A DNA stretch of 64,000 nt from Lysobacter sp. (GTDB lineage Bacteria > Pseudomonadota > Gammaproteobacteria > Xanthomonadales > Xanthomonadaceae). The position numbers and the translations under genes are program-made. The stretch is from positions 248,001 through 312,000 of the forward strand of contig DAHUXS010000013.1 of NCBI GenBank assembly GCA_027306995.1. Reading direction: 5' to 3'. A model generated the notes under the pieces. The model was given only the letters and a program-made list of their open reading frames with translations. It did no database searches and was not told the origin of the DNA. Numbering within the stretch: position 1 is the first letter of the stretch; every line of letters starts with the position of its first letter. Below are positions 1-8,021 of the stretch, in pieces.

Positions 1-360
1 CCGCTGCAGGCGACGCGCGACATCGGCATCGCCTTCGATCCGCATCGATCCCACCGGCGGCCCGGCATCGCGCTGGAACATGGGCAGGCGACCGAGCAAT
101 CCCGCCAGCGTGCTGCGCACCGAGAGATCGGCACGATCGGCATCCGGCACCGGCCCGACGCGCAGGCGATCCCCCTCCACCTTCAACTGCAGCGCCAGCG
201 GCGGCGATTCTAGCGTCAGCGCAACGGTGCGACCATCCAGCGCCGGCAATGCGGTGCGGGTGTCCTCGTCGAGCAGCAGCGCGCGATTGAGCGCGGCCTC
301 CAGCGCCTTGCCGGCAGGCACTTTCCAGTTGAACGGCAAATTGAAGGGCGCGTCGCTCAT
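1..360 (-). CDS. ubiJ: UbiJ-like SCP2-domain protein (partial, C-terminus outside window)
   Basis: The reading frame runs open from an ATG at 360 to the window edge (120 codons). It begins MSDAPFNLPFNWKVPAGKAL and ends in the window with a GSMRIEGDADVARRLQR stretch. An SCP2-type lipid-binding fold, with the 'I-x-GDAD-hydrophobic' turn near the middle, is what UbiJ accessory factors of ubiquinone biosynthesis look like; UbiJ binds the lipid intermediates for the soluble Ubi complex. It lies 34 bases downstream of oleD on the same strand, so it may be read with the ole genes. A generic SCP2 protein is the alternative, because the C-terminal half that would settle this is missing. Confidence 0.6.
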   Translation of the reverse strand, partial: MSDAPFNLPFNWKVPAGKALEAALNRALLLDEDTRTALPALDGRTVALTLESPPLALQLKVEGDRLRVGPVPDADRADLSVRSTLAGLLGRLPMFQRDAGPPVGSMRIEGDADVARRLQR

Positions 361-394
361 GCCTGCATTGTAGTGGTGGCGCGGCGGCCTCGCG

Positions 395-1393
395 TCACGC
401 AGCGTTGCGCCAGTACGCCGCGACCCGTTCCAGGCCTTCATCCATGCTCACGCGAGGCGTGTAGCCGAAATCGCGGAGCGCCGGCACCATGCTGTACCAG
501 TGCGGCGTGACCAGCTGTTCGGCGAGGAAGCGCGTCATCGGCGGCTCGCCGCGACGGCGCAGCAGGGGCCATAGCGTTTCCATCGTCGCGCCGATACCGT
601 AGGCCAGCGCGAACGGGATATGGCGATGCACTTCCGGCGCGCCCGCTGCGCGCAGCAGGTCATTGACGATGCGCTCCATCGCGCGCGGTTCGCCATTGCT
701 GATGAAATAGGCCTTGCCGGCACAGGCCGCGCCGACCTGCAGATGTTCGAAGGCGTCGAAATGCGCCTGTGCGGCGTTGTCGACATAGGTGGTGTCGACG
801 AGATTGAGACCGTTGCCGACCAGCGCGAGTCGTCCGGCGCGCGCGCGTTCGACCAGGCGCGGCAGCAACTGGTTGTCGCCGACGCCCCAGATCAGGCGCG
901 GGCGCAACGCGACCGTGGCCAGGGTGAGGCCGTTCGCCGCCAGCACTTCGCGTTCGGCGATTAGCTTGGTCGCCGCGTACGGCGCTTTCAGATGCTCGCC
1001 ATAGGCCACGTCGTCCGCCGTTCCGCCTTCGACCGGGTGCGTGGCCCGATGGGTCACGCTCGGCGTTGAGGTATAGACCAGGCGCGCGATGCCGTGCGCG
1101 CGACAGGCGGCGATCACGTTGCGGGTGCCGACCACGTTGGGCTGGAAATAGCTGTCGTAGCTGCCCCAGGCGCCCGCCTTGGCGGCGTTGTGGAAGATCG
1201 CTTCGCAACCTTCCGCCACGGCGAGCATGGCCTCGGGGTCGGCGAGATCGCCACGCACCTGTTCGACCCCGAGCACGTCGAGTTCCGGGTAGCGTCCGCG
1301 ATTGAAGCTGCGCACGCGATGGCCGCGCTCGACCAGCCCGCGGCACAGCGCCTGGCCGAGGAAACCGCCGCCACCGGTGACGAGAATGTTCAT
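395..1393 (-). CDS. oleD: OleD, NADPH-dependent 2-alkyl-3-ketoacid reductase (SDR/epimerase fold)
   Basis: 332 residues. The Rossmann motif TGGGGFLG is at residues 6-13 and the catalytic set is Ser109 (VYTST), Tyr139 and Lys143 (YAATK), an extended short-chain dehydrogenase. In olefin biosynthesis OleD reduces the 2-alkyl-3-ketoacid made by OleA to the beta-hydroxy acid that OleC turns into a beta-lactone. I chose the ATG at 1393 because the Rossmann strand starts there and the ATG overlaps the oleC stop (ATGA). The frame stays open 73 codons upstream, but that stretch lies inside oleC in another frame and is not protein-like. Context with oleA, oleB and oleC makes the assignment firm. Confidence 0.92.
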   Translation of the reverse strand: MNILVTGGGGFLGQALCRGLVERGHRVRSFNRGRYPELDVLGVEQVRGDLADPEAMLAVAEGCEAIFHNAAKAGAWGSYDSYFQPNVVGTRNVIAACRAHGIARLVYTSTPSVTHRATHPVEGGTADDVAYGEHLKAPYAATKLIAEREVLAANGLTLATVALRPRLIWGVGDNQLLPRLVERARAGRLALVGNGLNLVDTTYVDNAAQAHFDAFEHLQVGAACAGKAYFISNGEPRAMERIVNDLLRAAGAPEVHRHIPFALAYGIGATMETLWPLLRRRGEPPMTRFLAEQLVTPHWYSMVPALRDFGYTPRVSMDEGLERVAAYWRNAA

Positions 1394-3063
1394 TGCGATC
1401 TGCTTCCTTGTGGGCTGCGTTGCGCGGCCCAGCGCGCCAATGCCTCGCGACCAATCTTGGCGTTGTGGCGAATATCGACCGGAAAGGCCTGGGGATAGTG
1501 CAGGAAGCCATCGACCTTGGCGGTATGCACGCCGCCATCGGCGAGATGGCGCAATTCGCCGGCGATGCGCGGCCACTGGTCGGCGGCGATGCCCTGTTTC
1601 AGTTCGACGCACAGGATCGGCTGTTGATGGCCGGCGTCACCCACACCGACCAATGCGGTACGCGCGACATCCGGATGGCTGTTGAATACCGGTTCGATCT
1701 GTTCGGTGCACAGCGTGGTGAGTTCGTCGACGACCACCCGCTGCGACTTGCGCCCGCAGAACCACAGCCGCCCTTCGTGATCGAAATAGCCGAGATCGCC
1801 CATGCGATGGACGATGCGTTCGCTGCCGTCGGCCAAACGTTCGCGAATCTTCGCCAGTCGCGTCTGTGCGTCGCGACCGTAGTAACTGTCGGTCGCGCTC
1901 GGTCCGGCAACGGTGATCTCGCCGACGATGCCCTGCCGCACTTCGCGCGCATCGCTCCAGTGCGCGATCTCGCCATCGCTGATCGCGATGATGCGCACCT
2001 CGTTGGGTGGCACCGGGCGACCAACGCAGGTACCGCTGCCGGCTTCGGTGCGTGTGCGCAGTGTCAGCAACTCGCGGCCTTCGATGACGGCGACCGGCAG
2101 GCATTCGGTCGCGCCATAGGGGGTCCAGAATTTCGCGTCGGCCGGCAACAGCTCCAGCAGCCTTGCCACGACATCCGGCGGCACCGGCGCGCCGGCACTG
2201 GTGGCGATGCGGATGCCGGGCAAGGGCTCGCCATGTTCGGCCAGCACGCGCATCAATGCCGGCGAACCGAACAATTGCGTCACGCCGAAGCGCTGCATCG
2301 CCGCGTGCAGCTTGCGCGGATTCGCACGTGCTGGACGCGTCGGATCCATGTCGGGAATGATCGAGGTGAGGCCGAGCGCGGGATCGAACAGCGCGAACGG
2401 CGGGAAGGTCGGCAGGTCGACGCCGCCCGCTTCCATCCCGAAGGCCGCGCGCAGCAATTCGATCTGCGCGCCGAAATGACGGCCGCGATAGACCACGCCC
2501 TTGGGCACGCCGGTCGATCCGCTGGTGAACAGGATCGCGGCCGTCGCTTCGGGATCGTTTTCCGCGAAGGCTTGCGGATGCGAGGCACCGTCGCGTTCAA
2601 CGTCGGCCAGCGTGGCATCGGCGAGCAACGCGCGCGATCCGGTGGTGATGGCGATTCGCGCCGATCGCGCCCAACCCAGCAGCCTGCGCGCCAGCAGCGC
2701 CAGCGGAATGCCGATGAAGGCCTGTGGCTGCGCTTCGTCCAGGCATTGCCGCAACGCTTTCTTCGAGATGCCCGGATCGACCAGCACCGGAACCGCGCCG
2801 GAGCGGAACAACGCGAACATCAGCAGGAAGAATTCCGGGGTCGGCCGCACCATCACCACCGTGCGCGATCCGGCCACGATCCCGCGACACGCCAGTCCCG
2901 ATGCGATCGCACGACTGCGCGCATCGAGTTCGCCATAGGTCAGCGCGATGGCGTAATCGCCACGCGGGCCGGGGCAGCGCATCGCCACCGCGTCCGGGCG
3001 TTCACGGGCCATGCGTTCGAGCGTGGTGGTGAGGGCTGCGGTCACGGCGTTATTGTCGCCCAC
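1390..3063 (-). CDS. oleC: OleC, AMP-dependent beta-lactone synthetase
   Basis: 557 residues of the adenylate-forming superfamily. The P-loop-like motif [15 protein letters not shown] is near residue 170, the 'PYGATE' A5 motif follows, and the C-terminal '[17 protein letters not shown]' region and lysine-bearing C-terminal domain are present. OleC adenylates the beta-hydroxy acid from OleD and closes it to a cis beta-lactone. It is followed by oleD with a 4-base ATGA overlap. The start used is a GTG at 3063, very close behind an AGGAG-like sequence; a second GTG at 3045 is also possible, so the first residues are uncertain. It is divergent from the YkgJ-type gene with only 20 bases between starts, so any own promoter must lie inside that gene. 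Confidence 0.92.
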   Translation of the reverse strand: MGDNNAVTAALTTTLERMARERPDAVAMRCPGPRGDYAIALTYGELDARSRAIASGLACRGIVAGSRTVVMVRPTPEFFLLMFALFRSGAVPVLVDPGISKKALRQCLDEAQPQAFIGIPLALLARRLLGWARSARIAITTGSRALLADATLADVERDGASHPQAFAENDPEATAAILFTSGSTGVPKGVVYRGRHFGAQIELLRAAFGMEAGGVDLPTFPPFALFDPALGLTSIIPDMDPTRPARANPRKLHAAMQRFGVTQLFGSPALMRVLAEHGEPLPGIRIATSAGAPVPPDVVARLLELLPADAKFWTPYGATECLPVAVIEGRELLTLRTRTEAGSGTCVGRPVPPNEVRIIAISDGEIAHWSDAREVRQGIVGEITVAGPSATDSYYGRDAQTRLAKIRERLADGSERIVHRMGDLGYFDHEGRLWFCGRKSQRVVVDELTTLCTEQIEPVFNSHPDVARTALVGVGDAGHQQPILCVELKQGIAADQWPRIAGELRHLADGGVHTAKVDGFLHYPQAFPVDIRHNAKIGREALARWAAQRSPQGSRSQ

Positions 3064-3083
3064 TCCTACCGCACAATGACGAC

Positions 3084-3446
3084 ATGTCGTCTCGCGATTT
3101 CGTCCATCCCTGCATGAGTTGCGGCGCCTGCTGCGCGGCGTTCCGCGTCGCCTTCCACTGGAGCGAGGCCGACGACGCTCCCGGCGGCACCGTGCCTGTC
3201 GATCTCACCCAATCCTTGCGCAGCCACGAACGCGCGATGCGCGGCACCGACAGCGCCCAACCGCATTGCATCGCGTTGCGCGGAACGGTGGGCGAAGCCT
3301 GCGAATGCTCGATCTACGAATTGCGCCCGAGCCCGTGTCGTGCGGTGCAGGCCTCATGGGAACACGGCAGCGCCGACCCCCACTGCGATCGCGCACGGAC
3401 GCGTTACGGATTGCCGCTGCTGACGCCAGCGGACTGGATCGCTTAA
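3084..3446 (+). CDS. YkgJ-family cysteine-cluster protein
   Basis: 120 residues with the N-terminal cluster CMSCGACC (residues 10-17) and later cysteines CECSIYELRPSPCR, the YkgJ pattern (C-x2-C-G-x-CC ... C-x-C ... RP-x2-C) proposed to chelate zinc or an iron-sulfur cluster. Biochemical role is unknown for the family. It sits on the opposite strand inside the ole cluster: its stop overlaps the oleB stop by 4 bases (TTAA) and its start is 20 bases from the oleC start. An oleA-to-oleD transcript would therefore be antisense to the whole gene. Confidence 0.85.
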   Translation: MSSRDFVHPCMSCGACCAAFRVAFHWSEADDAPGGTVPVDLTQSLRSHERAMRGTDSAQPHCIALRGTVGEACECSIYELRPSPCRAVQASWEHGSADPHCDRARTRYGLPLLTPADWIA

Positions 3447-4378
3447 AGCGGATTTGCGTCCAGGAACGTGCGGATCATCGGCACCAGTTGCTCGTGCAGG
3501 TCCTCCAGCACGTAATGACCGGCTTCCCGGTACGGATGCACTTCGGCAGCGGGCAGCGCCGCACGGAACCCGTCGAGGAAGTGGCGATCGAACACGAAGT
3601 CACGCAACCCCCAGGCGATGAAGGCCGGACGATCGGCATATGCCGGCAACTGCGCCGCTACGGCCTGCAGCAGCGACCACGCACGATCGCCTTCGCCAAG
3701 TGGAATGTCCTGCATGAAGCGAAGCGTCGAGATCGCGCTGGTCCAGCCGTCGTACACGCCGGAATATGCCTGTATGACGTCCTGCGGCAGGGTGCGCACC
3801 GTGCCGTACAGCGCCGCGCCGCGCGCGAACAGGTTGAAGCGCCGAATGGCCCAACCGCCGATTTTCGAATCGCGACCGAGCGCCAATCGCTTCGGGAAAC
3901 GCTTTGCCGCCGGCAACGGGAAGGCCGCGGTATTGGTGATGACGAGGCGGCGCACCCGCGACGGATCGCGCAGCGCCCAGCCGAAACCGATCATGCCGCC
4001 CCAGTCGTGCACGACCAGCGTCACCGGTCCGTCGATGCCGAGATGCGCCAGCAGTGCATCGAGATCGTCAACGCGCGACTGCAGCGTGTAGTCGTAGCGC
4101 GGCGATGCGTTGACCGCATCGTCCGGCTTGTCGGAAAGGCCCATGCCGACATGGTCGGGCACGATGCAGCGATAGCGGTCGCGCAATCCCGTCACCAGAT
4201 GGCGCCAGTAATAGCTCCACGACGGATTGCCGTGCAGCATGACGATCACTTCGCCGTCGCGCGGACCTTCGTCGAGATACGACATCGCGATGCCCGGCCG
4301 CGCCTCGAAGCGCTGCGGGACGAAGGGATAATCGGGAAAGGTCTGTTGCACGGCGACCACGGCTGCGACGCGACTCAC
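3443..4378 (-). CDS. oleB: OleB, beta-lactone decarboxylase (haloalkane-dehalogenase-like)
   Basis: 311 residues of the alpha/beta hydrolase fold. [10 protein letters not shown] (49-58) forms the oxyanion region, the nucleophile is Asp125 in VVHDWGG, with acid Asp260 (WGLRD) and His288 (AGHY). An aspartate nucleophile is the haloalkane dehalogenase signature, and OleB uses it to decarboxylate the cis beta-lactone to the final alkene. The start is a GTG that overlaps the stop of the upstream zinc-ribbon gene (GTGA). OleB is separate from OleC here, not fused as in some actinobacteria. Confidence 0.9.
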   Translation of the reverse strand: MSRVAAVVAVQQTFPDYPFVPQRFEARPGIAMSYLDEGPRDGEVIVMLHGNPSWSYYWRHLVTGLRDRYRCIVPDHVGMGLSDKPDDAVNASPRYDYTLQSRVDDLDALLAHLGIDGPVTLVVHDWGGMIGFGWALRDPSRVRRLVITNTAAFPLPAAKRFPKRLALGRDSKIGGWAIRRFNLFARGAALYGTVRTLPQDVIQAYSGVYDGWTSAISTLRFMQDIPLGEGDRAWSLLQAVAAQLPAYADRPAFIAWGLRDFVFDRHFLDGFRAALPAAEVHPYREAGHYVLEDLHEQLVPMIRTFLDANPL

Positions 4379-4722
4379 GCCTTTTTCACGAACTCCGACT
4401 TCAGGCGCATTGCGCCGAAGCCGTCGATCTTGCAGTCGATGTTGTGGCCGTCGGCGCCATCGACCAGGCGGATGCCCTTGATGCGGGTGCCGACCTTGAG
4501 CGCATTCGACGCGCCCTTGACCTTGAGGTCCTTGACCACGGTGACACTGTCGCCGTCGACCAGCAGGTTGCCGACCGCATCGCGCACTTCGAGCGTCTCT
4601 TCAGCGACAGCCTCGCCCTGCTTCCACTCGTGGCCGCATTCGGGGCAGATCAACATCTCGCCATCGGCGTAGGTGTATGCCGAGGCGCATTGCGGGCACG
4701 CCGGCAGGACGGAATCGCTCAT
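4375..4722 (-). CDS. yjdM: YjdM/PhnA-type zinc-ribbon protein
   Basis: 115 residues. The N-terminal zinc ribbon is CPQC ... CPEC (residues 9-12 and 26-29), followed by the SH3-like domain '[15 protein letters not shown]' and '[17 protein letters not shown]' typical of YjdM. The old name PhnA comes from a neighbouring operon in E. coli and does not imply phosphonate metabolism. The gene is wedged between oleA (7-base gap) and oleB (4-base overlap), so it is almost certainly cotranscribed with olefin genes; what it would do there is not known. Confidence 0.88.
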   Translation of the reverse strand: MSDSVLPACPQCASAYTYADGEMLICPECGHEWKQGEAVAEETLEVRDAVGNLLVDGDSVTVVKDLKVKGASNALKVGTRIKGIRLVDGADGHNIDCKIDGFGAMRLKSEFVKKA

Positions 4723-4729
4723 CGCGAAC

Positions 4730-5746
4730 TCACCACTCCACTTCGGCCATGGTGCAGTTCAGGCCGGAACCGATGCCGAGCAGCGCGATGCGATCGCCCT
4801 TCTTCAGGCGGCCGAGTTCCTTGAGCTTGCTCAGCACGATCGGCACCGACGCCGGGCCGATGTTGCCGTGGTCGTTGAAGATCGTCATGACCTTCTTCGG
4901 ATCGATGCCGAAGGCCTTGATGAAGGCCTGCGTGTGCGGGCGGCTGACCTGGTGGATCACGAACTGGTCGAGCTCGTCCACGGCCCAGCCCAGCGCGATC
5001 TTGGCGGCGCTGAAGGTCTTGTTGGCCAGCTTCATGCCCTCGATCAGCAGCATGCGGGTGTCGGTGACCATGCGGTCGAGGTTGCCGCGGCACAGCTTGT
5101 TCCACTCGGTGGCGGAACGGGTCACGCCGCCCTTGTAGCGCGGGGCATCGGGCGCCAGGGCGCTGCGTGCCATCACCATCGCCACCGCGCCGCAGCCCAG
5201 GGTCAGCGCGGCGAGTTCGTCGCGGAACTGTTCCTGGGTGATGCCGGGCGCGTTCATGCGCTCGATGGTCTTTTCATAGACGAGGTTGGCGGTTTCGCCA
5301 TCCACCACCAATGCGTAGTCGATCTCGTCGCGCTCGATCATGCGCGCGGCGATGTCCATGCCGTTGATGAAGGCGAGGCAGGCGTTGGCGACGTCGAAGG
5401 TCTGGCAGTTCTCGGACACGCCGAGGTTGCCGCAGACGATGCTGGCAGTCGACGGTTCCAGGTAGTCGCGGCTGACCGAGGTATTGACCAGCAGGCCGAC
5501 CTGGTCGGCGCCGATTCCGGCATCGATCAGCGCCTTGCGCGCGGCCAGGGTCGCGGCGTCGGAGGCCTGCATGTCGGCATCCCACAGGCGACGCGAATTC
5601 ACGCCGGCGATGTCGTTGAGGACGTCGGTCTTGATGCCCAGGCGATCCAGCACCGGCTGGAGGCGGGTATTGATCTCGTCGGACGTCAGCGTGTGCGGCG
5701 CATCGATGTGGGCAAGACCAGCGATGGCGACATTCTTGAACAGCAT
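4730..5746 (-). CDS. oleA: OleA, thiolase-fold acyl-CoA head-to-head condensing enzyme
   Basis: 338 residues, KAS III/thiolase fold. Catalytic Cys123 (ANACLAF), Glu97 (SRDYLEPST), His265 (VIHQVS) and Asn295 (HGNIGPAS) have exactly the spacing of Cys143, Glu117, His285 and Asn315 in Xanthomonas campestris OleA. The glutamate separates OleA from ordinary FabH. OleA condenses two long-chain acyl-CoAs to a 2-alkyl-3-ketoacid, the first step of long-chain olefin synthesis. It is the first gene of the minus-strand cluster, so the promoter should lie in 5747-5837. Confidence 0.94.
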   Translation of the reverse strand: MLFKNVAIAGLAHIDAPHTLTSDEINTRLQPVLDRLGIKTDVLNDIAGVNSRRLWDADMQASDAATLAARKALIDAGIGADQVGLLVNTSVSRDYLEPSTASIVCGNLGVSENCQTFDVANACLAFINGMDIAARMIERDEIDYALVVDGETANLVYEKTIERMNAPGITQEQFRDELAALTLGCGAVAMVMARSALAPDAPRYKGGVTRSATEWNKLCRGNLDRMVTDTRMLLIEGMKLANKTFSAAKIALGWAVDELDQFVIHQVSRPHTQAFIKAFGIDPKKVMTIFNDHGNIGPASVPIVLSKLKELGRLKKGDRIALLGIGSGLNCTMAEVEW

Positions 5747-5837
5747 GGGGGCGGAACCTGAACAGGACCAAGCCGAATAGAATACCGCGTTTTCAGGGCT
5801 TCCCGGACGAATGTCCCCTGCCGTTCAGCCCCCGGCT

Positions 5838-6155
5838 TCAGCGCGCACAGCGCCAGGCTTCGAAACTCTGGCGGCCATCGGCGCTGGGGGCTTCCCGCGG
5901 GCTGACGGTATTGGCGCCGATCTTGGCGGCCTCCTGTCGGGCCAGGGTCTCCAGCTCATCCTTCACCCGCAACTGGTTGCGCTTGACCATGGCGAAGCCG
6001 CTGGTCGCCGAAACCTCGACCCGGCCGGCCGGTGTACAGCCGCTCGGCGGCGTGGCAACAACCCGGACGCGCTCGGCTTCCGGCGTCATCGGGGCGAGGG
6101 AGCAGCCGGCCAGCACGAGGACGGCGGCGGTCGAAGTCAGTGCGTATCGAAGCAT
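5838..6155 (-). CDS. DUF4156-type lipoprotein
   Basis: 105 residues. The N-terminus has a signal peptide ending in the lipobox LAGC (Cys18), then 'VRVVATPPSGCTPAGRVEVSA' and 'ELETLARQEAAKIGANTV'. This arrangement, a cysteine-containing first strand followed by a helix with 'A-x-x-GAN', fits the DUF4156 lipoprotein family of unknown function. It stands alone on the minus strand between oleA and the Lrp-type regulator. Confidence 0.75.
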   Translation of the reverse strand: MLRYALTSTAAVLVLAGCSLAPMTPEAERVRVVATPPSGCTPAGRVEVSATSGFAMVKRNQLRVKDELETLARQEAAKIGANTVSPREAPSADGRQSFEAWRCAR

Positions 6156-6207
6156 GGCCCGAGTCTAGCCCACGGGCGATGACACCAACCCAACCGAGGC
6201 GTAACGC

Positions 6208-6681
6208 CTACAGCGGCAATGCCGTGGTCTTCTTCACCGTGCGCAGTGTCAAGGTCGATTGCACGCGCACCACGCCGGGCAACTGGGTGAGGATTTCGGT
6301 GTGGATGCGTTCGAAATCGGCGGAATCCGCATACGCCACCCGCACCATGTAGTCGGCGGTGCCGGCGAGCAGGCAGCATTCGGTCACTTCCGGATGCCGG
6401 TGGATCGCCGCCTCGAAGGCGTCCAGCGCGGCGCGCCCCTGCTGGTCCAGCGTGACCAGTACGAAGGCGGTGCCGGGCAGGCCCGCCGCCTTCTCGTCCA
6501 GCAACATGACGTAACGCGCGATCAAGCCCGACTCCTCGAGCAGCTTCACCCGACGCAGGCAGGCCGAGGGCGACAGGTTGATCTTCTGGGCGAGCTCGAG
6601 ATTGGTCAGCCGCCCGTCTTCCTGGAGCAGGCGGAGGATGGCGCGGTCACGGTCGTCGATGGCAGGTTCGATTATTCGCAT
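6208..6681 (-). CDS. Lrp/AsnC-family transcriptional regulator
   Basis: 157 residues. An N-terminal winged helix (DRAILRLLQEDGRLTNLELA, then NLSPSACLRRVKLLEE as the recognition helix) is followed by the RAM ligand-binding domain with 'GTADYMVRVAYADSADFERI'. Length and layout match Lrp. It is divergent from alanine dehydrogenase, and a palindrome lies 13 bases upstream of its own start codon, which suggests it represses itself and controls ald in response to an amino acid. Which amino acid is inferred, not shown. Confidence 0.88.
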   Translation of the reverse strand: MRIIEPAIDDRDRAILRLLQEDGRLTNLELAQKINLSPSACLRRVKLLEESGLIARYVMLLDEKAAGLPGTAFVLVTLDQQGRAALDAFEAAIHRHPEVTECCLLAGTADYMVRVAYADSADFERIHTEILTQLPGVVRVQSTLTLRTVKKTTALPL

Positions 6682-6694
6682 CTGGTGCGATCAA

Positions 6695-6724
6695 TTGTCG
6701 AATTGTTGGCGAACAATGCGACAA
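6695..6724. promoter_or_regulatory. Candidate Lrp-type operator between the regulator and ald
   Basis: The 30-base element has arms TTGTCGAATTGTTGG and CGAACAATGCGACAA, which match as an inverted repeat at 13 of 15 positions. It lies between the divergent start codons of the Lrp-type gene and alanine dehydrogenase. An AT-rich continuation (AACAATTTTCG) follows at 6740-6750. Long, dyad-symmetric sites near their own gene are usual for Lrp/AsnC regulators. No binding is demonstrated. Confidence 0.6.
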
Positions 6725-6830
6725 ACCCGCCAGGCGATCAACAATTTTCGCGCCAAAATGCGCAATCCTTCACCCATACTGCCCCGATTCACCGTCGGCG
6801 CGCCGACACCCACCCATGGAGCACACAGTC

Positions 6831-7949
6831 ATGCGTATCGGCGTCCCCAAGGAAATCAAAGTCCACGAATACCGCGTCGGCCTCATCCCGTCGTCCGTGC
6901 ACGAGCTGGTGCACCACGGCCATGAAGTGCTGGTGGAAAAAGGCGCGGGCCTTGGCGCCGGCCTGACCGACGCCGACTACATCGCCGCCGGCGGCAAGAT
7001 CGTCGACACCGCCGACGAAATCTTCGCCAACGCCGACATGGTGGTGAAGGTGAAGGAACCGCAGGCCGTCGAACGCAAGAAGCTGCGCCCGGGCCAGATC
7101 CTTTTCACCTATCTCCATCTCGCCCCCGACGAACCGCAGACCAAGGACCTGATCGATTCGGGCGCGGTCTGCATCGCCTATGAAACCGTGACTGCAAACA
7201 ACGGCTCACTGCCGCTGCTGACGCCGATGTCGGAAGTCGCCGGTCGCCTCGCCCCGCAGGTCGGCGCGCATTCGCTGGAGAAGGCCCAGGGCGGCCGCGG
7301 CGTGCTGCTCGGCGGCGTGCCGGGCGTGCCGGCCGCGGAAGTCGTGATCCTCGGCGGCGGCGTGTCGGGCACGCATGCCGCGACGATCGCCGTCGGCAGG
7401 GGCGCCAAGGTGACCGTGGTCGATCGTTCGGCCGATGCGCTCAAGCGCCTGGCCGCGCAGTTCTGCACCTCGATCTCCACCGTGTTCTCGACCCGCGCCG
7501 CGATCGAGGAACTGGTCCGTCGCGCCGACCTGCTGATCGGCACCGTGCTGGTCCCGGGCGCCGCCGCGCCGAAGCTGGTGACGAAAGAAATGGTCAAGAC
7601 CATGAAGCCGGGCGCGGTGATCGTCGACGTCGCCATCGACCAGGGCGGCTGCGTGGAAACCTCGCACGCCACCACCCACGCCGATCCGACTTATGTCGTC
7701 GACGGCGTCGTCCACTACTGCGTGGCGAACATGCCGGGCGCGGTCGCGCGTACCTCGACCTTCGCGCTCAACAGCGTGACCCTGCCCTTCACCCTGGCGC
7801 TGGCCAACAACGGCTGGAAGAAGGCGCTGGTGCAGGACGTCCACCTGCGCAACGGCCTGAACGTGTGCGAAGGCAAGGTCACCTGCGAACCGGTGGCCGA
7901 AGCGCACCATCTGCCCTACGTGCCGGCGGAGCAGTTGATCGGCGCCTGA
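6831..7949 (+). CDS. ald: Alanine dehydrogenase
   Basis: 372 residues. Residues 1-15 (MRIGVPKEIKVHEYR) and the segment 'KVKEPQAVERKKLRPGQILFTYLHLA' are diagnostic of alanine dehydrogenase; the NAD-binding motif is 'VVILGGGVSGTHAA' and substrate residues include the 'NMPGAVARTST' loop. It interconverts L-alanine and pyruvate plus ammonia. I chose the ATG at 6831, preceded by GGAG at a 9-base gap, rather than the in-frame ATG at 6816. Control by the divergent Lrp-type regulator is likely. Confidence 0.95.
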   Translation: MRIGVPKEIKVHEYRVGLIPSSVHELVHHGHEVLVEKGAGLGAGLTDADYIAAGGKIVDTADEIFANADMVVKVKEPQAVERKKLRPGQILFTYLHLAPDEPQTKDLIDSGAVCIAYETVTANNGSLPLLTPMSEVAGRLAPQVGAHSLEKAQGGRGVLLGGVPGVPAAEVVILGGGVSGTHAATIAVGRGAKVTVVDRSADALKRLAAQFCTSISTVFSTRAAIEELVRRADLLIGTVLVPGAAAPKLVTKEMVKTMKPGAVIVDVAIDQGGCVETSHATTHADPTYVVDGVVHYCVANMPGAVARTSTFALNSVTLPFTLALANNGWKKALVQDVHLRNGLNVCEGKVTCEPVAEAHHLPYVPAEQLIGA

Positions 7950-7971
7950 GCCGACGCAAACGCCAGGCATG

Positions 7972-8010
7972 AAAAAAGGGACGGATCGCAGGATCCGTCC
8001 CTTTTTGTTT
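7972..8010. terminator. Bidirectional rho-independent terminator
   Basis: GGGACGGATC (7978-7987) pairs perfectly with GATCCGTCCC (7992-8001) around a GCAG loop. A-tract before and T-tract after the stem make it work for both ald (plus) and the M16 peptidase gene (minus), which converge here. Confidence 0.92.
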
Positions 8011-8021
8011 GACGCAACCTC

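Noticed and set aside
1393-3117. A 574-codon open frame on the plus strand opposite oleC
   Set aside because: It mirrors oleC codons in a high-GC genome, is rich in Arg/Ala/Gln/His and shows no domain; oleC on the other strand is clear.
4375-4722. Phosphonate-utilisation function for the PhnA-like gene
   Set aside because: The name is historical; no phn genes are near and the family lacks the needed catalytic fold.
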